Positions 1 to 9,342 of a DNA stretch of 64,000 nucleotides are shown here, piece after piece. Origin of the DNA: Arthrobacter sp. APC 3897. Its GTDB lineage: Bacteria; Actinomycetota; Actinomycetes; Actinomycetales; Micrococcaceae. Numbering within the stretch: position 1 is the stretch's first letter; each line of letters begins with the position of its first letter. The notes under the pieces are model-generated. The model was not told where the DNA came from and ran no database searches. It saw only the letters and a program-made list of their open reading frames with translations. The stretch is taken from contig NZ_JASDDG010000004.1 in NCBI RefSeq assembly GCF_030407495.1, positions 81,903 through 145,902 on the forward strand. Direction: 5' to 3'. The position numbers were made by a program, and so were the translations under genes.

Positions 1-155
1 AGCGGCGGCAGCGAGCCAAGGAGGGAACGCTCGTCGTAATCGGTCACCGCGTCCTCGACGAGGCGGCGGACCTCCGCGGGCTGGCTGGCGGGGTCAAGGC
101 CCCGCAGCCGGATCAGCTCCCGGACCTCATCCTCCACAATTGCAACGGCGTCCAC
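1..155 (-). CDS. CpaF/TadA-type secretion ATPase, N-terminal fragment
   Basis: Only the first 51 or so codons lie in the window; the gene continues past the left edge. The GTG start at 155 has GGGGGAA just upstream and an in-frame TAG six codons before it, which fixes the start. The product begins VDAVAIVEDEVRELIRLRG and ends (in the window) near DERSLLGSLPP. I recognise this as the N-terminal helical region of actinobacterial CpaF/TadA ATPases, which power Flp/Tad pilus assembly at the inner face of the membrane. The Walker motifs would lie outside the window, so the call rests on this segment alone. Its usual upstream partners (SAF/CpaB-like and CpaE-like genes) are found 26 kb away at 26.6-28.6 kb on the same strand. 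Confidence 0.7.
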   Translation of the reverse strand, partial: MDAVAIVEDEVRELIRLRGLDPASQPAEVRRLVEDAVTDYDERSLLGSLPP

Positions 156-288
156 TAACGTTCCCCCGGACTAAAGCACGGACAGGACGGCTGTTTCCAT
201 CCCGGCCGTGAGACTGGTGCAGCCTGTTTGCGGCCACGGGGGTCAGATTAGGAGACTGACCGGGCAGATACGAGAGTGTTTTCGGAAC

Positions 289-297
289 TGTGGATAA
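289..297. promoter_or_regulatory. DnaA-box-like nonamer TGTGGATAA
   Basis: TGTGGATAA is the exact reverse complement of TTATCCACA, the strong DnaA-box consensus. It lies 134 bp upstream of the cpaF-like start at 155. The same nonamer occurs 115 bp upstream of the SAF/CpaB-like gene (28723-28731). What binds here is unknown. There is no cluster of boxes, so this is not an origin. Confidence 0.35.
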
Positions 298-411
298 GCA
301 GGTAGTTCCTACTCGTTCCCGATCAGGGGCATTGTCCGTGCAGCAGCCCGCTCCTACTCTTGGACCAGCCCGAGGGGACTTTGGACACCGGAGAGAGGAC
401 GTATCACTGAC

Positions 412-1296
412 ATGCATGCCGTCGATATCCTGTTGCCCTACTACGGCGACGTAAAGCTCATGAAAGCAGCGGTGGACAGCGTGCTTGCGCAGACCCTTGG
501 GGACTGGCGCCTGACAGTTCTGGATGACGCCTACCCGGACCCGGAGCCGCAGCGCTGGTTCGCGTCGCTGGAAGATCCGCGCGTCACCTATCTGCGCAAC
601 GAAACCAACCTCGGCGCCAATGGAAACTACCGGAAAGCCCTGGACATGGCCCGGGCCCCGATCGTCGTCATCATGGGGGCCGACGACGTTATGCTGCCGT
701 CCTATCTGGAGCACGTTGTTGCCCTGCTGGAAAAGCATCCGGAAGCCTCAGTGGCGCAGCCGGGCGTGGAGATCATCAACGAAACAGGACACCGCGCCAA
801 AACTCTTACCGACTCCGTGAAGTCCCTGACCGCCCCTTCCGGGCCGTATCCGGCATTGGTTGGCGGTGAGCGGATGGCTGCCAGCCTCCTCAGGGCCGGC
901 TGGCATTATTTTCCAGCCATGGCCTGGCGGCGGGAGGCCATTGCCCGCTTTGGTTTCCGTCCCGAGTTTGATGTTGTCCAGGATCTGGCACTGCTGGTGG
1001 ACATTGCCGCGGCCGGCGGATCCATCGTGGTGGACGACGCCGTTTCGTTCCAATACCGGCGCCACGCATCGTCTGACTCTTCAGTGCGGGCAGCAGACGG
1101 ACGCCGCTTCGACGAAGAGCGCCGGTACTTTCGGGAACAAACCGACCGGTTCCGGGACCAGGGCTGGCCTCGTGCCGAACGGGCGGCCCGCCTCCACTGG
1201 ACGTCAAGGCTCAATGCCCTGACGGTGCTTCTGGCTTCCCTGCGGCGTCCCTCGGTGCACACGGCACAGAACATGACCCGTCACATCGTCGGGTGA
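412..1296 (+). CDS. Family 2 glycosyltransferase
   Basis: A 294-residue GT-A fold protein opening with VDILLPYYGDVKLMKAAVDS, a typical GT2 N-terminus. The metal/nucleotide-sugar motif is GADD at residues 89-92, a variant of DxD. A later VVQDLALL segment and a basic C-terminus follow. There are no membrane segments, so it should act in the cytoplasm or at the inner membrane face, adding a sugar to a polysaccharide intermediate. Donor and acceptor cannot be read from the sequence. It is clearly paralogous to the gene at 5945-6850: matching motif order, QPGV, DSVK and VIQDLAL/VVQDLAL blocks. A purine-rich GGAGAGAGGA sits about 12 bases before the ATG. It converges on the carboxypeptidase gene at 1324. 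Confidence 0.82.
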   Translation: MHAVDILLPYYGDVKLMKAAVDSVLAQTLGDWRLTVLDDAYPDPEPQRWFASLEDPRVTYLRNETNLGANGNYRKALDMARAPIVVIMGADDVMLPSYLEHVVALLEKHPEASVAQPGVEIINETGHRAKTLTDSVKSLTAPSGPYPALVGGERMAASLLRAGWHYFPAMAWRREAIARFGFRPEFDVVQDLALLVDIAAAGGSIVVDDAVSFQYRRHASSDSSVRAADGRRFDEERRYFREQTDRFRDQGWPRAERAARLHWTSRLNALTVLLASLRRPSVHTAQNMTRHIVG

Positions 1297-1323
1297 CGAA
1301 AGCCGCCCGGCCGCGGGTCCGGG

Positions 1324-2388
1324 TTATTGGGCCGGGTAGCCGGGAGCCGCCGGAAGACGGAAATACTCCTCCAGCGTGCCGATACCTGATGCGTGAACGG
1401 CTTGGGCCAGGTCCACGCCCACGTAACGCAGGTGCCACGGCTCGTAGGCGTAGCCGGTCACGGCAGAGGACCCGGCCGGATACCGGACAATAAACCCGAA
1501 CCGGTGGGCGTTTTCTGCTGCCCAGACTCCGGCCGGAGTGTCTGCAAAGCAGGCCTGCAAAGAACAGGCGCCGTCCGCGGCGGCTATGTCCACGGCCAGC
1601 CCGGTTTGGTGCTCGCTGTAGCCGGGCCGGGCTGAGATGGCATCTGCCTGTTCCTGCCCGTACTGCGAGGTGTACCCGCTGTACAGCGCCGACTGTGTCT
1701 CGAAGGGACGGTACCCGCTGATGGCCCGGACCGTCACGCCGTCGGCGGCAGCCGCCTCCTGCATGAGCTTCAGCGCTTCCGCCGTTTCAGCACGCAGAAG
1801 CTGTCCGTCGACACTCAGGAGGTCCTCAGGAGCATAATCTTCCGGGTTCAGCGGGCGTTCTTTGTTGACGACGACGGCGGTGTTCTCCGGGTTGTCGATG
1901 TCCAGGTCCGCTGTGGCCGGCGCGGCGGGACGCCACGAAATGGTGCCGCGCTGGAAGTTTTGCGAACAGATACCGTCGCTGCAGGCCGGGCCGGCGACCG
2001 GGTAACCCAGCGGCCCGTTCTCGAAGGAGTGTGCAGCCCAGGCGTCGCGGATGGCACCCCACGAGGGCTGGGCTCCCGTGGCCGGGGACCACACAATTCC
2101 GCCGTGTTCATAGCTGCGGTAACAACCGCCGTCGCGCAGTCCGCAGGTCTCTGCGCCCGCAGGCCTGCCGAGCCCGCTGTCCGTTCCGCCAAGCCGCTCA
2201 TACTCCCGGTCAATGGCTGTTTCTGCCCGCTCGACGCCTGTTAGGGCTGCCGGAGAGGCGACGGCGGCAGTGGCTCCCCCCACAATCAGGGTCAGGGCAC
2301 AGGCCGCCGCGGACAGGACCGGGAACCTCTGTCCTGTCCGGGCGGCCGCTGGTGTCTTAACCGTGGCGCGGCCCCTGCAGTCCGTCAC
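1324..2388 (-). CDS. Secreted VanY-type D-Ala-D-Ala carboxypeptidase (M15B) with LGFP-like repeats
   Basis: About 354 residues. The N-terminus is a signal peptide (hydrophobic stretch about 22-42, cleavage near AVASPA). Two LGFP-like modules follow at about 65-100 and 115-153 (GLGRPAG, GPLGYPVAG), repeats that in other actinobacterial wall enzymes mediate envelope attachment. The C-terminal half is the metallopeptidase: SEHQTGLAVD gives zinc ligands H260 and D267, and EPWH gives E316 and H319. It should trim D-alanine from peptidoglycan stem peptides outside the membrane. The GTG start at 2388 lies inside the end of the upstream DUF2304 gene, implying translational coupling; a longer reading from 2460 would put 24 residues ahead of the signal peptide and is less likely. 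Confidence 0.82.
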   Translation of the reverse strand: MTDCRGRATVKTPAAARTGQRFPVLSAAACALTLIVGGATAAVASPAALTGVERAETAIDREYERLGGTDSGLGRPAGAETCGLRDGGCYRSYEHGGIVWSPATGAQPSWGAIRDAWAAHSFENGPLGYPVAGPACSDGICSQNFQRGTISWRPAAPATADLDIDNPENTAVVVNKERPLNPEDYAPEDLLSVDGQLLRAETAEALKLMQEAAAADGVTVRAISGYRPFETQSALYSGYTSQYGQEQADAISARPGYSEHQTGLAVDIAAADGACSLQACFADTPAGVWAAENAHRFGFIVRYPAGSSAVTGYAYEPWHLRYVGVDLAQAVHASGIGTLEEYFRLPAAPGYPAQ

Positions 2389-2800
2389 CGTGGTGAGTCG
2401 CCGGTGAGCTTTCGTTCTCAGTCCCGCCCTGGCCGGACGGCGGAGACAGTGCTTCGACACGGGCGGTGAGCTTGTCCAGAGCCGCTCGGAGAATGGCTGC
2501 CTCTTCGGCCAGCGCTCTCGTTTCGTCCTCTACCACCGATATCTCCAGAGACAGGTGCAGGCACACGCCCAGGACCAGGAAGATCGCCAAAGTAAAGAGG
2601 AGGTTGGCAGGAATAGCGAACCCTGCCAGATCGGAGGCCCAGCCCAGGAGCTGCGGGAAGCCTGCCAGGACGATGATCAGCAGGCCGACAATGACCCACA
2701 GGACAGCGTACTTTTCCTTCAGCTTGCGCTGGCGCAGCAGCAGGACCACCCAGCAGACCACTGCCAGGGCAAGGATGAACGGTACGAGGGTGGTGGTCAT
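2357..2800 (-). CDS. DUF2304 membrane protein, glycosyltransferase partner
   Basis: 147 residues with three hydrophobic segments (about 1-21, 33-55, 64-84) followed by a charged, coiled-coil-like stretch (ETRALAEEAAILRAALDKL) and a polar tail. This is the layout of DUF2304 proteins, small membrane proteins that very often sit next to a DPM-like GT2. Here it overlaps the upstream GT2 by ATGA (2797-2800), so the two are translationally coupled. By analogy with the neighbourhood it may anchor or flip the lipid-linked product of that enzyme, but no biochemical role can be read from the sequence. Confidence 0.75.
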   Translation of the reverse strand: MTTTLVPFILALAVVCWVVLLLRQRKLKEKYAVLWVIVGLLIIVLAGFPQLLGWASDLAGFAIPANLLFTLAIFLVLGVCLHLSLEISVVEDETRALAEEAAILRAALDKLTARVEALSPPSGQGGTENESSPATHHGDGLQGPRHG

Positions 2801-3591
2801 TTCGCTGCGCTCCGGTCGGTTACCACGCTGGTCTTCTTGCGTGACATGGCAATGAGCAGGGCGAAGCCGCTGCGTGCCAGGTAGATGGCCGCCTTGGCCG
2901 GGTTGTGGCTGGGCTGCCCGCCCTGGCGTGGCCGCATTTCCACCGGCACCTGGGTTACGGTCAGTCCGGACCGGACGGCGACAACCAGTGAATCGATCGT
3001 GTCACCCAGGTACTCGGCCGGATAATGCTCACAGTACTGTTCAATGGCACGGGCGTTGCCGGCACGGAATCCGGACGTCACGTCGGTCAGGCGGGTTTTG
3101 GCGATCCTGGAGATGGACCACCCCAGGAAGGACATGGCCCACTTCCGCGGGCCGCGCACTTCGTAGCTGCCCTTGTCCGCAAACCGCGCTCCAATGGAGA
3201 TGTCTGCGTGCTGCAGGCCGTCAACAACGCTGATCAGGTCTTTGGGATCATGCTGGCCGTCTGCATCTACCTGAATGACCCGCCCGTAACCGTGCCTCCT
3301 GGCATATTTGAAGCCGGCCCGCATGGCTCCGCCCACGCCAAGGTTGAACGGCAGGCGCAGCACGGTGGCACCGGCGGCTTCTGCTATGTCGGCTGTGCCG
3401 TCGGAGGACCCGTCATCAACGACGAGGACGTCGGCGTTGGGGACGGCACCCAGGACTTCCGTCACCGTGTTGCCGACGGACTCCGACTCGTTCCATGCCG
3501 GCATGATGACCAAAATGCGGTCTTCAACGGCCGGGGAAGTACGCCTGTCCGTGGCTGTCTCGTGATTATTCTGCCCGCTCAGTGGTTCCAA
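2797..3591 (-). CDS. DPM/polyprenyl-phosphate-type family 2 glycosyltransferase
   Basis: Up to 264 residues. The core starts ILVIMPAWNESESVGNTV, then VLVVDDGSSDGT (nucleotide binding) and the metal-binding VDADGQHDP. The later FRAGNARAIEQY and GDTIDSLVVAVRSG blocks match the dolichyl-phosphate-mannose synthase-like branch, which transfers a sugar to polyprenyl phosphate at the inner membrane face. There is no C-terminal membrane domain; the coupled DUF2304 protein may supply it. The start is uncertain: the TTG at 3591 has AGGAG directly against it with no spacer, so an unusual CTG at 3582 or a TTG just before the MPAWNE motif are alternatives. Confidence 0.8.
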   Translation of the reverse strand: MEPLSGQNNHETATDRRTSPAVEDRILVIMPAWNESESVGNTVTEVLGAVPNADVLVVDDGSSDGTADIAEAAGATVLRLPFNLGVGGAMRAGFKYARRHGYGRVIQVDADGQHDPKDLISVVDGLQHADISIGARFADKGSYEVRGPRKWAMSFLGWSISRIAKTRLTDVTSGFRAGNARAIEQYCEHYPAEYLGDTIDSLVVAVRSGLTVTQVPVEMRPRQGGQPSHNPAKAAIYLARSGFALLIAMSRKKTSVVTDRSAAK

Positions 3592-3662
3592 CTCCTACAT
3601 AGTGATGAAAGCGTGGTGCTTCCCCGCTGTGTTCCGGGAAAATAACGGCGTCCCCTACTAAA

Positions 3663-3727
3663 GTATCTCAGGGCGCTGCATCGTGCAGATCGATAACGTA
3701 TCTCAGGGCGCTGTACCGTGCACATCG
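3663..3727. repeat. Imperfect 35-bp tandem repeat upstream of the DUF6541 gene
   Basis: Two copies of a 30-base element beginning GTATCTCAGGGCGCTG start at 3663 and 3698; 27 of 30 bases match. Copy 1 contains the inverted repeat CTGCA-tcg-TGCAG, degraded in copy 2. The array lies in the intergenic region between the minus-strand GT2 (start 3591) and the plus-strand gene at 3873, so it is probably a pair of regulator binding sites or a promoter-region duplication. No known operator was recognised. Confidence 0.7.
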
Positions 3728-3872
3728 GGTGTCCCCGGAACCTGCCGCGTGCCACAGCCGGAACGTACCGGCAACCGGTCCCGCTCACCCGTAATGCCGG
3801 GATTCACCGCACCAAAGGCTAGAATTGGTCGCGGCCCTATGGCTCACCGTCTACGCCCCGGAGGCTCCCTAC

Positions 3873-5843
3873 ATGGACTGGCTTAGCGCCGCACCCGCCC
3901 TGATGATCGCCCTGCTCATCCTGATTATCCCCGGTTTTGCCGTCGGGCTGGTGCTTCGCATCCGGATCTTCGACGCGATTGCGCTGGCGCCCCTGATCAC
4001 GGTGACCCTCATCAGCGTCTCGGCCATTGTAGCGTCCGTTATTGGCCTTCCATGGAACATCGGCGTGGTTGCTGCGGCCACCTTGGCCGCCCTCGTGATC
4101 GCTTTCCTGTTCCGGCTGGCAGAAGGCCGGCTGCGGACGAAGCCACTGCCCCGGAAGCAAACCCCGTTTTCCCGTGAGCTCCTGTATGCCGGCGGTGCCC
4201 TGATAGCCTTCCTGCTCATTGGCTGGCAGGTTGCCCGCGTCATTGGTGTGCCGGACAACTTCTCCCAGACCTTTGACAACAACTTCCATTTGAACGCAGT
4301 GCGCTATGTGCTGGAAACCGCCGACGCCTCCTCGCTGACCCTGAATTCGATGACTTCCGGTGATCAGCCTGCAACGTTCTACCCTGCTGCCTGGCACGGG
4401 CTGACTGCACTTGTCATCCAACTGTCGGGTGCACACCTCACGGTGGGAGTCAGCGCCGTGAGCATTGCCATAGCCGCTGCCGTCTGGCCGCTGAGCCTTC
4501 TCTTCGCAGTCCGTCAGCTCGTCCGGCTGGTTCCGGCTGCGGTTCTGGGTGCCGGGATCCTTGCCGGCAGCTTCGCGGCGTTCCCCCTTCTCCTGCTGGA
4601 TTTCGGCGTCCTTTATCCCAACCTCCTGTCATTGGCGATGGTCCCGGCGGGTCTGGCGTTGGGTGCCATCGTGCTAAAGCAGGCCCCGGCAGCAGTCCTG
4701 GATGCCCCGCGCGCCTGGCTGCTGGCTGCGCTGACCCTTCCCGGCATTGCCGTGGCCCACCCCAACGGCATCATGACGCTGATCGCCCTGGCGCTGCCCG
4801 TCCTGATCTCCGCCTACGTTTTCCGTCTCCGGGACCTGGCGGCCTCCAAGGCCGCACCAGTCCGCTATGTTCTTCCGACCGTTCTGTTTGCCGCGGCCTG
4901 GGGCATCATTATCGTGTTGTGGAACCTTGTCCGTCCCGCTCCGGAGGATGCTTTCTGGGGCAATGTACAAACAGTTCCCCGCGCCGTAGGTGAGGCTCTC
5001 CTGCTCGGCCCCCTTGGCGCACCGGCTGCCTGGACTGCCAGCATCCTCGTGATCGTGGGTATCGTTGCCTGCTTCCGGCAGCCGCGCCTGCTGTGGGTTG
5101 CCGGCTCGCTTGCCGTTGCCGTTGCCCTCTTCGCGGTGTCATCCGGAACTCCCATCTCGGACACCCGCATGTTCCTGACCGGGGTTTGGTATAACGACTC
5201 CCAGCGGCTCGCTGCGGTCCTCCCGCTGGCCGCTGCTCCCCTGGCGGTACTGGGACTGAACTTTATTCTCAAGCCGCTGACTGCGTTCGCCGGAACTGCC
5301 ATCGCCCGCAGCCGGATGAACGGCACCACCGCCGCGGCAGCATCCGTGGTCCTTACCGTGGTTCCGGCCCTGGTGCTTTTCCCCCTGACCCAGGGCAACA
5401 GCATGGACACGGCAGTTGCCAAGGCGCGCGTCAATTACATCCCCACCGACACTGCGTCCCTGCTGACCAATGATGAGCTGGAAATGATTGACAGGCTGGA
5501 CGAGCTTACTCCCGATGACGCGGTCATCGCCGTCAATCCCTGGACGGGCGGAGCACTTGCGTATGCGCTTGGCGACCGCGAAACCACCCACAAGCACATC
5601 TTCTCCACCAGTACGCCGGAGCTGGACATTATCGATACCAGCCTCAGGGAGGCCGAAGATGCCCCGGGCGTCTGCGAAGCGGTTGAAGCAACCGGCGTGG
5701 GGTATGTTCTGGACTTCGGTGACCAGGAGGTCCACGGCGGTGACCACCCCTATCCCGGACTGGACGATCTGGAAACCGACGCAGACTTCAAGCTGATCAG
5801 CAGTGTCGGCGACGTCCGGCTCTACGAATTCATCGGGTGCTGA
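3873..5843 (+). CDS. Polytopic membrane protein, DUF6541-like
   Basis: 656 residues from the ATG at 3873, which has GGAGG 8 bases upstream; the frame stays open upstream but without another good ribosome site. The first roughly 500 residues contain a dozen or more hydrophobic segments (MIALLILIIPGFAVG, LLLLDFGVLYPNL and others). A soluble C-terminal domain of about 130 residues follows, rich in acidic residues, ending DVRLYEFIGC. A conserved loop, NFSQTFDNNFHLNAVRYVL then FYPAAWHGL, resembles the extracytoplasmic acidic/aromatic loops of GT-C-like proteins. I recognise the overall pattern as the actinobacterial DUF6541 family. In this locus it plausibly uses a lipid-linked sugar outside the membrane, but that is inference. 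Confidence 0.75.
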   Translation: MDWLSAAPALMIALLILIIPGFAVGLVLRIRIFDAIALAPLITVTLISVSAIVASVIGLPWNIGVVAAATLAALVIAFLFRLAEGRLRTKPLPRKQTPFSRELLYAGGALIAFLLIGWQVARVIGVPDNFSQTFDNNFHLNAVRYVLETADASSLTLNSMTSGDQPATFYPAAWHGLTALVIQLSGAHLTVGVSAVSIAIAAAVWPLSLLFAVRQLVRLVPAAVLGAGILAGSFAAFPLLLLDFGVLYPNLLSLAMVPAGLALGAIVLKQAPAAVLDAPRAWLLAALTLPGIAVAHPNGIMTLIALALPVLISAYVFRLRDLAASKAAPVRYVLPTVLFAAAWGIIIVLWNLVRPAPEDAFWGNVQTVPRAVGEALLLGPLGAPAAWTASILVIVGIVACFRQPRLLWVAGSLAVAVALFAVSSGTPISDTRMFLTGVWYNDSQRLAAVLPLAAAPLAVLGLNFILKPLTAFAGTAIARSRMNGTTAAAASVVLTVVPALVLFPLTQGNSMDTAVAKARVNYIPTDTASLLTNDELEMIDRLDELTPDDAVIAVNPWTGGALAYALGDRETTHKHIFSTSTPELDIIDTSLREAEDAPGVCEAVEATGVGYVLDFGDQEVHGGDHPYPGLDDLETDADFKLISSVGDVRLYEFIGC

Positions 5844-5886
5844 CGCCGTCCCGGCAGCACTGAGCCGGCACCTGCGCAGAACGACG

Positions 5887-5924
5887 ACGGCGGCCGTCCC
5901 CCTGGGGGCGGCCGCCGTTCTTTA
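5887..5924. terminator. Intrinsic terminator between convergent genes
   Basis: ACGGCGGCCG-t-CCCCC (5887-5902) pairs with GGGGGCGGCCGCCGT (5904-5918) with a single bulged T, followed by TCTTT. It lies just after the DUF6541 gene and before the end of the converging glycosyltransferase, so it can serve both strands. Confidence 0.8.
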
Positions 5925-5944
5925 ATGTCTTTGGACTCGACGGG

Positions 5945-6850
5945 TCAGCTGCCGAACGCGTGCCGCAGCAGGATCGGCACAGCACGGGTGTTCCCCGAGC
6001 GGAGGGCACCGGGAACCAGGACCAGAGCATGCGCACGGGAGGTCAGGTGCAGCCCCGCGGCCCGCCGGGTGCGCGACCACCCCTTGTCTGCCGTCAAACG
6101 GGCAGCGAGAGAGAAGAAGCGGCGCTCCCCCTCGAACCGGCTGCCGTCCACCAGTTCCAGCGAAGACGCACTGGAGCTGTGGCGGCGGTAGCAGAACACT
6201 GTGTCCGGAAGCACCATCAGGTCTTCGCCGTCCAGGATCAGGTCCAGAATCAGGGCCAGGTCCTGGATGACCGAGAAGTCGTTGCGGAAGTCATGGGTCT
6301 GGATGGCGTCCCGGCGGAAGGCCAGAGACGGCCAGTAGAGCCAGTTTCCGTGCATCAGGCCTGCCATCAGGCGGTCTCCGTGGAGCGTGCGGACAGGCGG
6401 CGTCCTCGGACGAAGCACCTTTTGCTTCACGCTGTCCGCCAGCGTGACGGATCTGTTGCCGTGCTCATCCACCACTTGGACTCCCGGCTGGATGATCCCA
6501 ACCCGGGGAGCCGCGCGGTGGGCGGCCATAACCGCCTCGACGTAGCCCGGAAGCATGAAATCGTCGCAGCCCATGATCACCACCCGCGGCTCGGTGGCCA
6601 TCTGTGCACAGCGGCGGAAGTTCTCCGTAATGCCGCAGTTTTCCGGGTTGCGGATATACCGGATCCGCGGTTCCCCCGCCAGCCCGGCAAAGTAGTCATC
6701 AACGGCGAGGTCCGGATGAGCATCGTTGACAACGGTCAGGCGCCAATGGGGACTCGTCTGGCTGAGGACGCTTTCCACTGCAGTCCGCAAATAGCCAAGA
6801 TCTCCCCAGAACGGAATGTAGATGCCCAGCACTTCCGGCTCGGCGGTCAT
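5945..6850 (-). CDS. Family 2 glycosyltransferase (paralogue of 412-1296)
   Basis: 301 residues: GIYIPFWGDLGYLRTAVES at the N-terminus, GCDD at 94-97 in place of a classical DxD, then QPGVQVVDE, DSVKQKV and SVIQDLALILDL. The order and wording of these blocks follow the other GT2 at 412 closely, so the two arose by duplication and probably add related sugars to the same glycan. No membrane segments. Its ATG overlaps the stop of the rmlC-rmlD fusion (6847-6850), placing it last in the rmlB / rmlCD / GT2 transcript. A rhamnosyltransferase role would fit that position but is inference only. Confidence 0.82.
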   Translation of the reverse strand: MTAEPEVLGIYIPFWGDLGYLRTAVESVLSQTSPHWRLTVVNDAHPDLAVDDYFAGLAGEPRIRYIRNPENCGITENFRRCAQMATEPRVVIMGCDDFMLPGYVEAVMAAHRAAPRVGIIQPGVQVVDEHGNRSVTLADSVKQKVLRPRTPPVRTLHGDRLMAGLMHGNWLYWPSLAFRRDAIQTHDFRNDFSVIQDLALILDLILDGEDLMVLPDTVFCYRRHSSSASSLELVDGSRFEGERRFFSLAARLTADKGWSRTRRAAGLHLTSRAHALVLVPGALRSGNTRAVPILLRHAFGS

Positions 6851-8274
6851 GAATTTTCTCCCAGATTCCGTACGTAGCTCTCCAGGCGCTTGGACGCGGC
6901 CTCGGGCACGAACCCGGCCGCCTCTAGCTTGCCCAGGTCCAGGGTGGAGCGCAGCGGCCGCGGAGCCACGCCCTCCTTGCCCGCGAAGTACTCCGCGGTG
7001 GTCACACCCGTGACGTCGGTTCGGCTTCGTCCCGCAAGCTCGAAAACCTCGGCGGCGATCTCAGCCCAGGAAGCCTCGGGCCCGCTGTTCGTCAGGTTGT
7101 ACGTACCGTACGGGGCACCGGACTCCAGCAGATACCGGATACCGGCGGCCAGGTCCCCGGTGAACGTCAGCCGGCCGATCTGGTCATTGACCACCGACGG
7201 CGAGATTCCCCGGGCGGCCAGCGAGGCCATGGTCTTCACGAAGTTGCTCCCGTCCCCGATCACCCAGGACGTGCGCACAATGTAGTGCGCCGGCACCGCT
7301 GAGACCGCCGCGTCACCGGCAGCCTTGGACTGCCCGTACACGCCCAGCGGAGAGAACGGCTCGTCCTCGCCGTGCAGCGGTACGGTGCCGTCAAAAACAT
7401 AATCTGAGGACACCTGCACCAGCGTGATCCGGTGCTGGGCGGCAACCCGGGCCAGCCGGGCCGCTGCAGCCGCGTTAATCGCCCAGGCCGCAACCCGGCC
7501 CTCGGCTGTTTCAGCGGCGTCCACGGCCGTGTACGCGGCGGCGTTGATGACCGCCGAGTAGTTCTTCCAGTTCCGGGACGCGAAGGACTCGGGATCGGTG
7601 AGGTCAAAGTCGGTGCGGGCAGCGAACTCAACGTTCCCCGCGCCGTCGTACTCAGCGCGCAGGGCACGGCCCAGCTGACCGTCCGCCCCCAGGACCAGGA
7701 TCTTCTTCGGCGGCATCGGCACCACATCGGCCAGCCGGGGATGGGCCCTGTCCTTGTCCGAGAGCTCCGCCTGCTCCAGCGGGATCGGCCACCGGATGGC
7801 CGCGGTCTCGTCCGCGAGGTTCAGGAACGTGTACTGGCCCTGGGCATCAGCGCTCCAGTGGTCGTTCACCAGGTACGTGTAGGCGGTGTTGTCTTCCAGG
7901 GTCTGGAAAGCGTTGCCCACCCCGCGGGGAATGAAGATCGCCGTGTCCGGGCCCATCTCCGCGGTGAAGACCGTGCCGAAGGACGGGCCTTCGCGCAGGT
8001 CCACCCAGGCGCCGAAAATCCGTCCGGTGGCCACGGAAATGTACTTGTCCCACGGTTCGGCGTGGATGCCGCGGGTCGTGCCGGCCAACTCATTGAAGGA
8101 AATATTGTTCTGCACCGGTCCGAAGTCCGGCAGCCCCAGCGCGGTCATCTTGGACCGCTGCCAGTTTTCCTTGAACCAGCCCCGGTTGTCCCCGTGGACG
8201 GGCAGGTCATAGAGCACAACCCCGGGAATGGGCGTGGAACGGGCGGCCAGGGGCTTGGAGAATTCGACGGTCAT
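6847..8274 (-). CDS. rmlCD: Bifunctional dTDP-4-dehydrorhamnose 3,5-epimerase / reductase (RmlC-RmlD fusion)
   Basis: 475 residues combining the last two steps of dTDP-L-rhamnose synthesis. Residues 1-185 are an RmlC-type cupin: GVVLYDLPVHGDNRG, then the RGIH block with catalytic H71, and IPRGVGNAF. Residues 190-475 are the RmlD-type reductase: KILVLGADGQLG (190-202) binds NAD(P)H and YGQSK gives Y313 and K317 of the short-chain-dehydrogenase site. The ATG at 8274 is chosen because the epimerase begins right there; the frame is open 72 codons further but overlaps rmlB with meaningless sequence. It lies 4 bases after rmlB and overlaps the following GT2 by 4 bases. Confidence 0.9.
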   Translation of the reverse strand: MTVEFSKPLAARSTPIPGVVLYDLPVHGDNRGWFKENWQRSKMTALGLPDFGPVQNNISFNELAGTTRGIHAEPWDKYISVATGRIFGAWVDLREGPSFGTVFTAEMGPDTAIFIPRGVGNAFQTLEDNTAYTYLVNDHWSADAQGQYTFLNLADETAAIRWPIPLEQAELSDKDRAHPRLADVVPMPPKKILVLGADGQLGRALRAEYDGAGNVEFAARTDFDLTDPESFASRNWKNYSAVINAAAYTAVDAAETAEGRVAAWAINAAAAARLARVAAQHRITLVQVSSDYVFDGTVPLHGEDEPFSPLGVYGQSKAAGDAAVSAVPAHYIVRTSWVIGDGSNFVKTMASLAARGISPSVVNDQIGRLTFTGDLAAGIRYLLESGAPYGTYNLTNSGPEASWAEIAAEVFELAGRSRTDVTGVTTAEYFAGKEGVAPRPLRSTLDLGKLEAAGFVPEAASKRLESYVRNLGENS

Positions 8275-8278
8275 GGCG

Positions 8279-9280
<1,002 letters not shown>

Positions 9281-9342
9281 TTAACCCTACCTGCCCGTCA
9301 GGGCACCGTTGTCCGGGGGTTTCCCCGCTGACAGCCCCGCGT

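Noticed and set aside
127..738. A 203-codon minus-strand open frame beside the cpaF fragment.
   Set aside because: Overlaps the well-supported glycosyltransferase at 412 and the cpaF start, without any family pattern.
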